Of a stretch of DNA of 64,000 nucleotides, positions 31,301 through 45,803 are shown piece after piece. Position numbers and translations under genes: made by a program. The first letter of the stretch is position 1; every line of letters starts with the position of its first letter. Below the pieces are notes generated by a model. That model saw nothing but the letters and a program-made list of their open reading frames with translations, had not been told where the DNA came from and searched no databases. The DNA is from Haliclona indistincta (lineage: Eukaryota; Porifera; Demospongiae; Haplosclerida; Chalinidae): the NCBI GenBank assembly GCA_964017065.1, contig OZ024784.1, positions 4,817,152-4,881,151 of the forward strand, written 5' to 3'.

Positions 31301-34300
31301 TGAAGTCTCAAGGACTCCACAAGAACATAACAGTGAGTTGAATAATTCACCAAGTGTGTTATTGTGTTGGTTTAGGGATGTGAGGAGGAGATGTCACATC
31401 TGGTTTCCCAAGTGAATGAGCCTCCTTTCACAAATCCAAATGAACTCTGCTCTACTATGCTGTCAAAATTGGAACAGGTAGGCAGCATTCGTATTACATG
31501 TATGTGTGAATGTGAGTGTGTTGTTTGCAGATCAACCTGAAGGTGCAAATTGTCAGATCTCGACTTGCTGACTTAGGGAAATGGAACAAAGCAATCACTG
31601 AAGAATCATATGACCAAGCAGTGGTTTCTCAGTATGTTTCAAGACAACGTGTGTTGGGTTGTTCACTCACGGGTCTTACTCATTAGGTGTTTGAGCTGCC
31701 TATATGCTCGTCAGGAAATATGGAGGTACAAACAAGCCTTTGAGATTGCAGAGAGGGAATGGCTAGACACACAGTTTAGAAAGGTAATCTATAGTCAGAC
31801 TGTATCCTCACTCAGTATTTAATTTCTCAATAGCTGGATGTGGAGGCATTAGGGATTAGGATAGCAGGCTGGCTGGAGTCAGCTGATAAGCTTGCAGAGA
31901 CACTGCCTGATGGTGATCCAGTGCTGTACAGCTGGCAGACACAGCTCGCTGAGTATCATAACTACCATCCTCTGTTGATGAGATTGAGCTCTAAATCACT
32001 CAAAGTGAGCCGAACAAGTTCTTGTTTAGTGTAGTGTATCATGCCCCCTTGTCCTGTCAGGTGAGTCATTGGCATACTATATTTGCTGGTGCAGAGGAGG
32101 TGTACCATCCAGGGCACCACTACACACTACGGGATCTTATAATCCATCACGTGTTGGACTATCCTGACACTCTCACTGAAATATGTCACAAAGCTGAAAA
32201 AGAGGCCCAACTACGCCACTCTGTGACTAGGCTACAGGAAGGTTGGGAGACCAGACAAGTGTCTGTACTACAGTCTCCACTAGAATGGTACCAGTTTGCA
32301 TTCCCAAACACACAAGATGTCTCTGAGGGCAAGTCTAAGTCTGGAGAGAAGATCACGTTTGTAACTTCAGCTGGCACCTTGCCATGTCTACCATCTACTC
32401 ACCTGCTCACCGTCATTAATACCAATGAGCTGTGTGAATTAGCCGAGGAGGACTTGGTGCAACTACAGATTCTGCTAGGTTCTCCTTATCTTGGTCAACT
32501 AAAAGGCCGAGCTGATCATTGGCAGTCAATTCTCAGGCAATTACTAGAAGTGTTGTCACTTATCTCTACATGTCAACAAAAAGTGAGCACAGTGCAATGA
32601 CCTGTGATTAGTAGCAACTATATCCAATCCACACAGTGGATGAATCTACTGGAGGTGTTTGCCACACTATCCAGTGATGTAATGGTCTCATGTGGGCTCA
32701 CTCAGCTGCAAGAAGCCACAGCTAGCTACCAGGAGGTGGTGGATGGAATCAATGGCGACCCCAGGCCTCTGTCTCTTCTCCAGAAGAGGAGAGGAGAGAA
32801 AGGATCGCGTGAGCTGCAGGGTGAACTACTCAGACAAGTGCTGAATGATACTATAGATATTTTGGTGAGTGTTTGACACTACACACACCAAATATTATTA
32901 TTATGAGAAACTTTCCTTCCCAGGACACCATATCACAGCAGATGGAATGTGTCATTGAAGATGCTTACTCTGTGTATCCTAGACTGCGTATTCTAACTAA
33001 CACAGAGCTACTGCAGATCATGTCGTCCTCCTGCCCTACCTCAATGCAGTCTATAGTACGCAAACTGTTTCCGGCCATCAGCAATCTGGTGACAGTGGAG
33101 GTGAACAGAATGTCGGAAGTCTCTATTGTACGAACCAGAGAGAAAGGAGTCCAGATTGTAGCTGTGGAGGACTATAGCGGTGAACAGCTCACACTGGCTA
33201 CACCACTGCACACTCAATGTAAGAGCAGTGTAGAGTGGTTGAAGGCTCTGGATAAAGCAATGAGATACTCACTAGCTTGTCAGCTGTCTTACTCTAGAGC
33301 CACCATTCCACTGGTACTGCAAGGAGATAGTGAGGAGGATGGTATGTCTGCAACCATGTTGGATACTGAGTATCACTGATGCTGTATCTTTTCCCTGCAG
33401 GTATTGGTGTCGTTCACTGGTTCACAGAATCACTCTGTCAAGCTGCCCTGCTAGCACTTGAAGTCCACTGGAGTTCAGTGATACATGCAGCGTGTGATGA
33501 CCATGATGAGTCTACTCCACACCATAGTATAGACAGCATAAAGTGAGTAGTACAATACATAATGCATTGTTACATTATACCCATTGTACAGGGAGTCATT
33601 GGAGAATGTGATACATCACTGTGCAGAGATATTGAGATGCAGTCAGCCTCAGCAACATCACATCTCCTCTTCTCTGTCAGTGTCCATCCTCTCACTAAAG
33701 CATAAAGTGGATATCCTCAGTAGTATGGATTCCACATCGCTCTCACTTCATCCATTCTATCATACAACTACTCCACTGCTCTCTCACCAGCCATCTGTTT
33801 CATCCTTGCACAGTGGGCGTAGCTCGCCCTTGCTTGCTAAACCACTCGTTGGCTCAACAAAGAGTCTGCTTAGCTCACGACACGATCTTTCAGCTAAAAG
33901 CTCTCTTCTCTCATTTCCAACCTCTTGTGTATTAACCTGTGGTTCTCATACATTTTCGTACGGCTATGAGTATAGAGGAGGTGTTAGAGCAGGTATTGTA
34001 CTGACTCCACCTGCTGAGAAGTGCCTGGTTAGTCTGCTGTTGGCTAGTGGTGAGGGAAGAGGAGGAATTATCATGGAGCAGTCTAGTGGAGTCATGGGAC
34101 AACAAACTGCACTGGATCTAGCCAAGGTACATGTATAGGTTAACCCATGTTGCTTTAACTGCTCTTTGTATTCATGTTCAGTTATTAGGAAGAGCATACC
34201 ATCATATGTCATGTTCTGCTGACACACGAGAGATCACTGTTACGAATGCACTGTTCACTTCACTGCAGTGTGGTAGCGTACTCATCATAGACCATATCGC

Positions 34301-37300
34301 TAACTTACCAGCATATCTACTGATCAAGCTACAGCAATGGATGACTACCATCTCTACTGCTCTCTCTCACACTCCACAAATCCAATATCCAATGGTAAGC
34401 AAAATGCTGGATGTCAACAAAATTATTTCGTCATGAAACTTCAGAGTAGAGCATCATCCAGTCGTCTCAGCACCTCTTCCTCCTCTACCAGTAGAGTGGA
34501 TTGGTACTCTGGAATAGGCTCTCAGCTACTAGGGCCCACTAGAGAGCTGGAGATCATGGGACGAACTGTCATTGTGAGGGATCAGTTTACTTGTGTTGCT
34601 GTGCATGAGGGAGAAGATTTACCTCATGCTGTGAGGAGAGCCTTCAGAGGCACTGATCTACTAGTACCAGACACTTCACTGTTAGCCGAAGCACTGCTAC
34701 TGAGTCATGGGTTTAGAGATACTCAAGTTATGAGCAAGAAACTGTCATCAGTGTTAGACCGCTTAACTGAAATGGTAAGTGTGGGGATTATTCTGACGTG
34801 TTTGTCTATATTTTATGGTCAGGCTGGTAATCATCACCTTGTTCTTCCGACTGCCTGTGTTCAAGTGAGGAGAGTGGTAGAGCAGGCTAGCGTCTATCGT
34901 CACAGTACATCAGAGTGTGCTAGTATTGTAGCCAGTATTGTAGAGCTGTGGGCTGGAGTGTGTGGAATGGACACTGTACTAGAGAAACTGCTGTCAATGC
35001 TGATTGGATACTTTGGAGCAGATCATGTAGAGGAAGGGAAGGCAGCAATGTTGCTGAGAGAAGAGAGCTGGTTGACAAGAGGGCTAGAGAGTGAGCTGGA
35101 GGATAGAGGTCTGATACAATCACCAGCTCTGATAGACAAGGTATTTGCACTTATTTCCCAATGTACGATTGCTTCATAGTAACTGTGTACTGTCTAGGCT
35201 CTACAGCTTCACAGAGCACTGGGAAACCACTCTTGTGTGGTACTGGCGGGTGTGTCAGGAGTAGGCAAGACATCATGCTATCGAACATTAGCTGCAGCAT
35301 ACAATAGTGCTCAACACAGACAGTGGTGTGTGAATGTGTCCATAGTCATGCCAGCAGCTTACAGTACAGAAGAAGTGAGTCTTCTTTATCAGTATTTCAG
35401 ATGAGCATGTGTGCTGTTATAACTCCAGCTATTTGGTGAGGTCATGACATCAGCTAATGGCATGCAGTGGTCTCCTGAGATACTGACCCGTTTGTTACAG
35501 AACCTGTCATGTGAAGCCCAGCACAGTGCTGCAGTGAGGCACTGGGTGGTATTGGAGGGACCAATGAGCTCATCTGTCATGAACAATCTGAATAAATTAT
35601 TGTCAACAACAGGACTACACTTACCAAGCGGAGAAATTCTGCATTTACCAAGTAAGCAATAATGCAATTTGTCTTAGTCTTAATAATAATTCTTTTTTTT
35701 TCTCTAGGTACCTGTAAACTCATCATAGAGACAGATGAGCTGAGCTTTCTCTCACCCTCTTGCCTGACCCACTGTGTCGTGGTACACTGTCCCGCTCTAC
35801 TGTCCCACAATGATATACTGGAGGCTTGGCTACAGAGAGCACCCACTAAGCACAACATGAGCACCACTGGGTCAGTTGAAACAGTACCATTTAAATTCAA
35901 GTACTATTTAAATGTGTACAAACTCTCGATGTTATGGTATTGCAATTGCATCAAATTTTCATTTTTTGTTTTTATTTTCAGACTTGGCGTTCTTGCTGAG
36001 ATTATCAAACAAGTTCTTCCTAAACTTCTCGAATACACTGCCACATATGGAAATTCTCTGATAGAATCCCTCCAATGCGAAGCAGTTTGTAGCCTTGTGC
36101 TAACTGAAGGATTCCTCGCTCTACTTTCAGCCTTGCTAGAGAGAAATGCTCCGAAGCAAGAGTCGTCTGTAGTAGCTACTAGCTTCAGTGCTGGTAGTAG
36201 TCGGCTGGACAGTCGCCTTAGCAATGTTAGTGGTCGCACTAGTTCATACTCACTAGCACCCACTGAGGCAGAGGACATCACACCACTGTATTCAGTGAGG
36301 GAGAGGGAGAAGGAGAGCATTGTGATGTGGTCAGAGTCTCGTGATGAGGACGGTGAAGCTATCAGTGACGATGACCTCTCTGAGAGCTCAGATCTTCATG
36401 CTCACTTGAAAACAGCCTTGCAGCGCCAAATGGGATCAACGTGTTTCTTTGCTCTAGTATGGTCATTTGGTGCTTACCTACCTTCGTATCAGTGAGTTCA
36501 GCTGCACATTATCAAGTGAATTAATTTTCTCTATACAGGATGATTGAGCATTTTAGTGGGTTTATACGAGAGCTCATCTCTCAACATGCAGTTGGTGTGT
36601 CTATACCACTAGAGGGAACGGTGTTTGACTACTGGCTGGACATGCAGACGTATCATTTCAAGCCTTGGCAGGAACGTCGTGGAAGAAAGAACCCAATCAC
36701 TGTCAAAGGAAGCTATGTGGTGCTACCAGAGGTGAGTTTACAAGGCATTGAAGATTATGATTGTAATGTTTTGGTAATAGTTGGAGAGATACTCATACAT
36801 TGTGGACTTGTACATGTCTTGTGGTAAGAATGTATTGCTGGTCGGAGATGAAGGAATCGGAAAGACATCTTTTGTTCAGGTAATCAATTCCCATGCACTT
36901 TACCATAATAATTATACTCCACATTCTCTTGCAGCACTGTATTAAGCCTCGCATGCCACTAACAAGAGTCTCACTTGGTCTTGATCTCCCTCCTAATGTC
37001 TTGCAAAGCAACATACTTGGGAAACAGTTTCAACTCAATAAGAAACAGACCACTTTCAAAGTTGCCGCTCCTCAACGTTTGACCTTCTTCCTTGATGACC
37101 TCCATCTTGCTTCCTCTGACCAATCTTCTTCAGTAATTGAGCTTATTCTACAACTGTCTAAGCACCATTCTCTCACAGACTATCATCGCTGCTTCACACA
37201 TGAATTGCCCAATGTACAGATATTATCAACATGCTGTCCTACCAGAGGCAGGCTAATCACAGCGAGGGTGCTGAGGACACTTATTCCTGTTCCATTTTTT

Positions 37301-40300
37301 GCTATGTCTGATGAAATATTATGTCAGATTCTCTATCACCGATTTCTGCCCTGGCTCCAGCATTTTCCACTGTCTCTAATACTAGAGGATACCTCAAAGG
37401 TGTGTGAGTTAGTTAGTGTTTTAGATTTAGTTTTTATTTGCTGCAGGCTTTAGCTGTAGCCTGTGTCACTGTGTTTCGGAGTGTAACTGCTAAGTTCCAT
37501 CCATTGCCCTCGTCTCCTCAACTTCTCTTCACTCTTCATGACCTCACACGTGTCTATCAAGGTTTGCTGCTAATATCAAGCAAATCTAGTGATGCCAAAG
37601 GGCTACCAGCTACACTCTCCCAGCGACGAAGAGGAATGAGAGGAAAGGACACATTGTCTTTTGTCAAAAAACCAAGAGGAACAGCAAAAAGTCGAGGAGG
37701 AAAGAGTGCAGCATTGATTCCTCGTCGCAGCTCAGTACCTCTGACTCTTCCATCATATTTAAGTGATGCTGCCAGGAAACAGCAGCGATTACTGAAGTCA
37801 CATAAATGGACCACTGAAGGAGGCTTGCAAGTTGATAATATTATAGAGGTTGATCCCACTGAAATTTACAAGAGTTCATTGCGATCTATTGCACGGCTGT
37901 GGTGCCATGAGAATACACGAGTATTTGCTGATCGACTGACTGAGACCAGAGATCAGGTGTGGTTTGTGAAACTGCTTGAGACCTGTCTCAAGTACTGCTT
38001 CTGTGGTGCCAGCTTTGATGCAATGGCAGGAAAGGGAGGTGGTCGGACTGGCACAAGTGGAGGGGAAAGTGGTACAGGACCTGGTCGTAGAGCAAGACTA
38101 CGTAGACAGCTGAAAATGCCTGCTACACAAACCACTAGTAATGATGACGGGGGAGGAGAGGCATTGATTGCAGAGCTCACTGATTCAGGAATACAAGTTG
38201 ATGTGCTTCGAAGATTGCTAGCTGAGTCTAAGAAATTAATGGAATACGAAGAGATAGCAGTAAAGGGAGAGGATGTATCTGGACTGCTGTTTGTGCAACT
38301 ACCAAAACAACCAACCACTGGTGATTTACTATCAGAAGAAAGTGATGAGGTAGCTAAAGATAAAATGCAAAAGTAAGTTGACGACAGAATAAGTAGCCAG
38401 CCAAAATTTTGTAACTTATAATTATTTTTAGGAGAAAAATGTATAAAGAGATGGGTGATGGGCAAGTAAAAGAGGCTCTTGTTTCTCTACTGAAAACTGA
38501 AGATGGCATGTTGTCAGAATTGATAATAGATCGTCAAGCATTGGAACATACTATTAGACTATGTCGTGTCATGGTAAGCCAACGCATCAGAGAATGATGT
38601 ACTACTGCTATGATTAACTACTGTAATCTTCAGACAATATCTGGTGGTCATGGTCTGCTGCTGGGTCCAGCTCGTGTTGGCAGGAAGACCCTTGCACAGC
38701 TTGCGGCAGTAGTAGCAGGTGCTACTGTGTTCACAATGGACAAGAATGTGATTATGAAAGGAAAGGACTTCTGTCATGTACTGCGTGATGCCTGCTGTTC
38801 TGCTGGAGTGGAACAAAAACAAACAGTGCTCATTGTGGACTCCACTTGTGTTGATAGTATGAGAGATTGGCGTGATCTCATAGAGGTTATGAGTGAAGGT
38901 ATTTATTATAGTTTGTGCTTGTATCAACTTTTGCTTGTTCTTCTTCTCACAGGATTATCACCTAATCTGTTCACAGCCTCGGAGCTGATTGCTCTCAGTG
39001 GAAAGCTTCAAGCTGGTAGGATTAGGAAGACAGCAGAGGGAACTCAACAAGCATTTGCTAGCCAAGTACTCATTCGACTTCACGTGATAGTCACTTGGAA
39101 CATGAGTTGTCCAGCCAGTGGTCAGGCCTTCAACATCACATCCACTTCTAACAACACCTACGCCATGCAGTGTTTAAAGAAAGAGTTGTTTCGTAGAATG
39201 GTGTTCAATGCCCTACTAGCGGTCACCTCACATGTTGATGTTTATCAACCATGGACCAAGACCATTTGTAGTGAGGTAGCATTCATCTACTGGCAGCAGC
39301 ACAAGCATGAGGTGGAGTTATCACAATCGTATAGTCAACTGGAGGCGCTCAGTATGCTGGCTGCACATGTTCACCTCACTACTGCTGAAACAATCACCAA
39401 CAACCATCACCACAACCTTGAGCTAGTGTCTCCAAGGAGCTTTCTATACTGCCTCAGAATGACTCTAGCAATGGTGCAATACTTGACTAAGAAGAAAACA
39501 GTGAGCTTATTACTGTGAAAATAATTGCTAAGTGATTATAATATTTTAGGGACAAGCGGAACAGCTTCATGCAGTTTTAGGAAGACTGAGTGAGTTGGAG
39601 AGAGCCAAAAGTAAACTGGAATATGAGCTAGAGGAAGAGTTAAGACCATTTCTTCGTCGGGCAGAGCAAGAAGCTAGCCATCACATGGAGCAGATTAATG
39701 CAGCAAAGAGAAAGTGAGGTTACTGTTAGTCAGTGATGTTTTAGTATAGTATACGCACAGATACATGGCGGCTAGCCAGAGATGTAAGGATGCAGAAGAG
39801 GTTATCAAGGCAGAGACTGCAACTGTTCAGGAGCTCAAGAAATTGGTCAATGCAAAATTAGATGAGGTATACATTCATTTTCATGATCACTGATGGATCA
39901 TTATTTTCCCTATACACAGGTGTCTCCTCAGTATATGTCAGCACTACAAGCTCTGTCCTCAGTGAGGCGTGGTGATATACTAGAAGTGGTCAGCTATCGT
40001 ATACCACCTGGTCCACTACAGCCCATTTTCAATGCACTCTGTCTCCTGTTTGATCGTCCGCAGACGTATGTTTAGTGCAACATAATGATAAAAATTGGTT
40101 AACTGTCTGTCCTTATGCAGATGGGAAGACTGTCAACAATTGATGCTCTCACAAAATTTCTTTGAGAGCTTGCGATTTTTTGATAAAGATCATGTCTCGC
40201 AGCGCAAACTGAAATGGTTGTGCAAAAAATTGGAAGGGAAGAGGAATATGTCACCAAGTCAAGTTGGTCAAGCAAGTCGTGCTGTGGTTCCATTACTAAA

Positions 40301-43300
40301 GTGGCTGATAGCTCTGCTAGACTATCACAAACTGAAACATGAGATGGCACCTGACCAGCAGAAACTGGATGTAGCCGAGAAGACACTTGCACAGGTAATG
40401 TGAAAGTAGGTAGTGAGCGTGTAAGTGACGTAGCGAAGTTGGGTTTGTTTTTTAAAATTCATGTTTTTCAATTCAGGCGAATGAAGAGTATGTTGATATG
40501 CGCAAAGAAATGTTAGCTACAAAACGAGCATTAGAGGAGACTGTAAAGGACCACAAAGAAGAACTGAAGAATGTTCGATCAGCTGAGGGCAAAGTCAAGG
40601 TATTAAGATGTTTTGATGATTGATTCATTGTTGACGCTGTTCTTTGCAGTCGACAGAGAATCAACTGCAAATGCACAAGATGCTAACAAGTCAGCTAGCT
40701 CCTCAGAAGATGAAGTGGGAGGGTCTGTTGGAGGAGTCACAGCAGATGTTAGAGTGTGTCCCAGTGCATGCTCTACTAACAGCAGCTGCTGCTACCTACC
40801 TCTCTCCTCTACCCATCCTCACTCACCACCAGCTGTGGAAGAACTGGCTAGATTACTGCAATGGTGCTGTGCCAGTGGGCTCTTTGGTAGCTACGCACGA
40901 GCACAATCAGAGACAAGGAACTAGTCTGGTCATCAAGAAGGGTTTCAGTATACATCAGGTATTGGCTGAAGAGAGAGAGCTCTGCCTCTGGGAACAAAAC
41001 AATGTTTTCCCTCACGATACTCTAAGAGAGAAAGCAGTGCTATGGCGTGCTAACCAGATGTTTGGTGGACTGCAGTTCTGTTTTATCTTAGACCCACACA
41101 ACCAATTGAAACAAATTCTGGAGGCATTTCAAGAGACATATGCACTGCCACATAAAACAGAGGAAGTCAAACCACATTGGAGCAATGTTGAATATCTACA
41201 TGCATCTGAACTAACTACACGATCTTCAGCACAGCAAACAGGCAGACTGACTGTACTAACAATTAACAAGGGAGATGAAATCAGCTCTTTTCTACATCAA
41301 GCTATTGTTTCTATCCCTCTCTACAAGAAGCATGACATGTCTCAATGTGAATACTATGCCTTTGTGTACCATCAGGGGATTTCATCCGCTAGTGACTCAC
41401 CTGTATTTTGCACCCTCTCATCAATGTCCGTGCTGAACCTGAAAGTGGAGGAAGAGGGAATGGTGACATTGCTAAAGCATCATATTCTTCAACAAGCACG
41501 CTACCAGCTGTGGGTACACCAGAAGGCACTGCTTGCTGACTTAGCATATCATAAACTTAAGTTGAATCAATGTGAGGTGAGTGGGAGTTAGTGGGGAGTT
41601 ATCATAGTTATTAAAACTGCATTATCAATATTTCTTCATCTGTGTTCAGGATGCGATTTTGAACAAAGTACTCAATGCTGAAATGTTGGACAAGCAGCAT
41701 CATTTGGCATCTGTCATGAAGGAACTGAATGAGAATGAGATGTCTACGTTAGACCAGGTCAAAGACACTCAGAGTGCTTTGGATAAAATCAGAGAGGACT
41801 CTAAGCCGTATACACCTCTGGCAAAGCATGCGTCACTGCTCCTGAGAGTAGGAGGAGGATTCCATCCTGCCTTTACTTTAGATGAGATGAAATCACATCT
41901 CAGTGAGAGATTAAGAGAACTGAAAGAATTGCGTTATCACGATAGCAAGTCATGTCTAGCAGCTCACCTGCTTCGTATCAAGCAACAGCTCACACTATGT
42001 GTAGTGGACACTATCAGCCACTCCCTGCCTGCTGACAGAAAACTGATGATGCTGCTAGCAATTGGTGTTGCAGGAGAGGTGGAGAGAGGGAGGTTGAATA
42101 GAGAAGAAGAGAGGATGCTGATAGAAGATGCATCATGTTCGACAGTGAGACTACTGGAGCTAATGGACACACAAGAGTATCCCACCTGGACCAGTGAACA
42201 GGTGCTATCAGCGTGTGCATGTGCTAACTTAAAGATAATCACTGTATTTTTACAGTCATTTAGTTGTGCACATGAACTACAGCGCTTCTCATGCTTTCGT
42301 CAGCTCACTCAGTCACTTCAGACCAGGAGTGAATCATGGCAAGAGTACTTCTTCAATGTAAGTTATAATGAGTCAATATATTTATAACTCTATTGCATGA
42401 ACTCCAACACAGCCTGTACTGTCACTGGTACACAATACACCACTATCAGTAAGACTCAGTCTCAGTCACAAGCTATTGCTATGGAAGATACTAAGACCTG
42501 ATAAGGTAACATGCTATGAAAGTACAAACTGTTCAATCACTTATTGCATCCTAATAGTTTCAAGATGCGGTACTTGACTTTGTTTCATTGATTCTCGGTT
42601 CTGAAGTGCTGGCTGCACCTTCCTCTATCAATCTACTATCAGTCTCATCCTCCTCACTCACTACCCTGTGTCTGTACTGTGGCAAAGAGCAGTCACTGTG
42701 TGACATGCTGAAGCCAGCGACTAGTGAGGTAGGAGTGGATCTAGTCCAACTATCGCTGGTGTGTGATGGAGAAGATAAAGTAAAGGAAGTGCTAACGGCA
42801 GGTTGCTGGGTAGTGCTGGAGCATGTTGAGTGTAGTGGTAGTGACTGGCAAAGAAGCCTCAAACAGATAATGGAGGTAAGTATTCATACATCGATCGCGC
42901 TTGTGTATTATTGTTTTTACAGGATTGTAATAGACCAGCAGCACAAAGTCACCTCTGGATACCACTACCATTAGAGACTACCATTGGTCCTTGGCTAATG
43001 CGATATTCTCACAACATTGTCTGTCTATCATCCTCTACCACTACCTCCTCGATCGTTCATCATGTTAGACCTCAGTGTGGTGGAGCGAGAGAAATAGAAG
43101 AGGTCATGAGGCATCTTCTTGCTCTCCTATCGCCTACTCAACTCCAGGAAGCCATGTACTCAGCAGAGAACATGAACACGACTAACTGGCTGCATTGCGT
43201 TCTCATAGATGAGTTGAACATGATTCACTATGCCTTGCAGTCCACTACCTCATCCCTTACACACCTGATGAGCTATCTCAGAGGAGAGGAGGAATACACC

Positions 43301-43894
43301 ATTGATAAAGGTGACCTGTTGCAGCAGGTAGTAAGCAACACATTGCCTACCAAATGGGCTACATTCCTTGGTCTACCAACAACCAAACAAAGACCAAGTC
43401 TATCAGTAGCTCTCAGGCTAGTGCAATCACGTGTGCAGTTTCTTACACAAGCACTCTCATCAGTTGATGGTGCTCTGTATCCACCACTCAATGTGGCTTG
43501 GTTCAGTCATCCCAGCAGTCTATTAAGAGCCTTGGTTGACTCATACTCGCACCATAATCATCTCACTACTGACCAAGTCACCATCGCTACCACTGTAAGC
43601 ATAATCCATAATAATAAATTATTGGTTAAATCCCTGTTTCGCTCATAGATTACCGATGAAAAGTACTTTTCAGGGCAAGAATTCAGCATAATCTTTACCA
43701 ATCTACACACTAACACAGAGGACTCACCAAGAGTAGCACTACAGCTCACAGCTTGTACTAGGAAAGAGAAAGGCGAACAAGAGACTGTTCTCTTTCCTGT
43801 ACTCCTCAGAGGAGAGGAAGGCAGAACAATCAACACAGGACTAATGGTAGAGCTGCCGACTACAAATTCAGTACATCTAGTACAACACTGGTAA
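28305..43894 (+). CDS. DNHD1: Dynein heavy chain domain-containing protein (DNHD1-like)
   Basis: A very large gene of dozens of exons on one strand, from MAVAHDAGG (28305) to a stop after LVQHW (43894). The first exons are 28305..28432, 28534..30101 (1.57 kb, unusually long) and 30154..30478. The N-terminal half is a helical tail/linker. The motor half keeps the dynein order but is degenerate. AAA1 (YGYEYRGG...) has its Walker A lysine replaced (SGVMGQQT, ~34100). AAA2 has GVSGVGKT (~35250) and AAA3 GDEGIGKT (~36850). AAA4 reads GPARVGRKTL (~38670). A stalk-like coiled coil (39550-40600), AAA5-like IKKGFSIHQVLAEE (~40935) and a dynein-type C-terminal domain follow. Loss of AAA1 ATPase residues matches DNHD1, which is linked to sperm flagella in mammals, rather than a working motor. 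Exact exon edges were not all checked. Confidence 0.8.
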
Positions 43895-44004
43895 CTGAAT
43901 AGCATTATAATTATTGTTACTGTGAATAAACCAATCATCAGAATACACTGATGATTTCCACAGAGTATAGTAGCATAATGCACGCATGATAGTATTAGAG
44001 TCTG

Positions 44005-44828
44005 CTAGTGCTTGAGGTTCAGCTTCTTCTCCATCATTGCACGACCGTTGACCATAACAGGAGTGCTGGCTGAGGCTAGAAAAAAAAGCAATAAGCTTAT
44101 AGTAGAGGAGAGCAGCTGTTTACTCACGATTGAGCAGCTCCTCCACACCAATGGTGGTGTCCTCTCCTAGCAAGGTCTCTAGTGCTATCATAGAGCTCTG
44201 TAGCGGTGGCATGCGCTGGATCTAACAAGAGACACATAATTGAATGATGTCATTGTGTTAATGATTGGATAGTATACTTCACTAGCCATCCTTCTTTCCA
44301 TGTGGAGTTTGAGTGGTACATGAAGACCAAATGAGCTCCTCAGCATAGAATACTCTAGTGACACTTTGTTAGCTGCATACTGCATGAGAGAAAAATCACA
44401 CATTTTCATTACATAACTTTTGACAGTGTACAGTACAGTTGTGTGAGTACTCACATTAGCTTCAGATGCTTGTAATGGGTGTGCGGGATTGATGTCAGCC
44501 TTGGCAGAACGAAATCTGAATAACAGACAACAACGGCCATTTCACAAATGTGTATTGTGTGAGAATACACAGATTACCCGTATCGTAATGTATCGTGTAC
44601 ATCGTGCTCTGATGCTGGTGTGTTGAGAGCTACTGAACTCGGTGGATTACTTGAGGGTCGCAGAGACAGAGCAGGTTGACCTCCCTGAGGTGGATGACAA
44701 AATTTGATGAAGTAAAAAGTAAGCATAGCCTCATACCAGGCTCTTATCATTATTTTAGACCAAGAGCCTGGATACGAGACTAAAGTAGATATTTTCTTGA
44801 AACTCACAAGTTGTTCCACATGCTCCAT
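44005..44828 (-). CDS. POMP: Proteasome maturation protein (POMP/Ump1)
   Basis: Exons: 44828..44808, 44684..44578, 44515..44455, 44379..44278, 44221..44128, 44075..44005. The core motifs match POMP: HPLQASEANYAANKVSLEYSML, SSFGLHVPLKLHMERRM (human has 'GLFAPLKLQME'), IQRMPPLQSSMIALETLLGEDTTIGVEELLN and a C-terminal PVMVNGRAMMEKKL. POMP chaperones beta-subunit incorporation and half-proteasome dimerisation for the 20S core and is the new particle's first substrate. Length (~150 aa) is normal. The first coding exon is only 21 nt (MEHVEQL). Divergent from CHIC with 76 bp between ATGs; convergent with the DNHD1-like gene, 110 bp between stops. Confidence 0.9.
44730..44778. repeat. Foldback repeat in POMP first intron
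   Basis: CTCATACCAGGCTCTT (44730-44745) is mirrored by AAGAGCCTGGATACGAG (44762-44778), with one mismatch and one extra base and a 16-nt loop. The outer CTCGTAYC..GAGG core resembles the inverted repeat at 50785-50832, hinting at a dispersed family. Confidence 0.75.
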
Positions 44829-44904
44829 GGTTTTGACGAATGTGTAGGTGTGGTTTGTAAGCGTTAGAGGGTGTGGTTTTGAACGCCTTGCTTGCAAATG
44901 AAAA

Positions 44905-45803
44905 ATGGAGTATCTTAGCGACCCGGTCGGTGTGGAAATGTGGGGAGGGCTAGCAGAGGAGGAGAGAGGAGACGATGAAAATGTTAGAGGAGATCAGCTG
45001 GCAGCTATGCCGTGTTCTTCAGAATCGACCCGCTTTGCTGACACGTACGTACATGTGGTAGACAGTGCTCTTCTGCCTTCGACACTACCCGATCCGATTA
45101 GGATAAAAGGAGTCGGTGGAGTTGTACTGTGAGCGACGAGGGTTATAGATACCTGCATACTATAGAGAGATTATGTGTGTTCGTGCAGGTTTGGATTGAG
45201 CAACACTTTTGATGATACATTTCCTTCACAACTTCTTGGCAAGGTGGAGTATATTACTATCGACCTAACCATCTTAGCTTCCTTTTTCTTGCTACTCTCT
45301 CTCATGTTAAAATAATTATTTCAGGTTGCCCCCGAAGAGTTTCATGCAACAATGCTCAGAATAAATGGAGTGCTTCGAAAGAGCATTCCGCTCAATCTAA
45401 AGTGTTTTTTATGTGGCTGTTTGTGTTGCTGTTGTTCGTTTGGTCTCTCTCTTGGTCCTGTACTTTTCTTCAACAAGAGAGTGAGTCAGTTAGTGATTAT
45501 TGCAAAAATGTTTGTTATTCTTTCATTCTGCAGACAAAATCAAAAATAGAAAAGATTATCGCACAAGAAAACCACCGTCTTTATAATCAGGTACACTTGC
45601 TGGCTGGGCCTGGTTTTACAAGTCATTGTTTCATCTCTAGCTTGGTCTCAACCTGTGTCTTGATAAAGAACACAATGACACTACAAACCTCTCCGAATAT
45701 GTGAGTTGGTTTGCATGCATGAAGCGTTGTTAACGTATTATCTTCTCTACAGGTTCTTCTATTACAGTTTCTTCCCAGGCTTCCTTTGTTTGCTCCTGAA
45801 TAA
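44905..45803 (+). CDS. CHIC2: Cysteine-rich hydrophobic domain protein (CHIC1/CHIC2)
   Basis: Exons: 44905..45128, 45189..45243, 45325..45480, 45534..45590, 45641..45700, 45753..45803. Conserved order: a variable acidic N-terminus, then IRIKGVGGVVLFGLSNTFDDTFP, GKVAPEEFHATMLRINGVLR, the Cys-rich hydrophobic hairpin CFLCGCLCCCCSFGLSLGP, SKIEKIIAQENHRLYNQ, LNLCLD, and the C-terminal VLLLQFLPRLPLFAPE. This matches CHIC1/2 ('WLLCGCLCCCCTLGCS', 'FLPKTPIFRPD'). CHIC proteins are S-palmitoylated at the cysteine cluster and attach to plasma-membrane and vesicle membranes. I cannot separate CHIC1 from CHIC2; one pre-duplication ortholog is likely. Interestingly, a ZDHHC palmitoyltransferase also lies in the window, but there is no evidence of a functional link. 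Confidence 0.92.
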
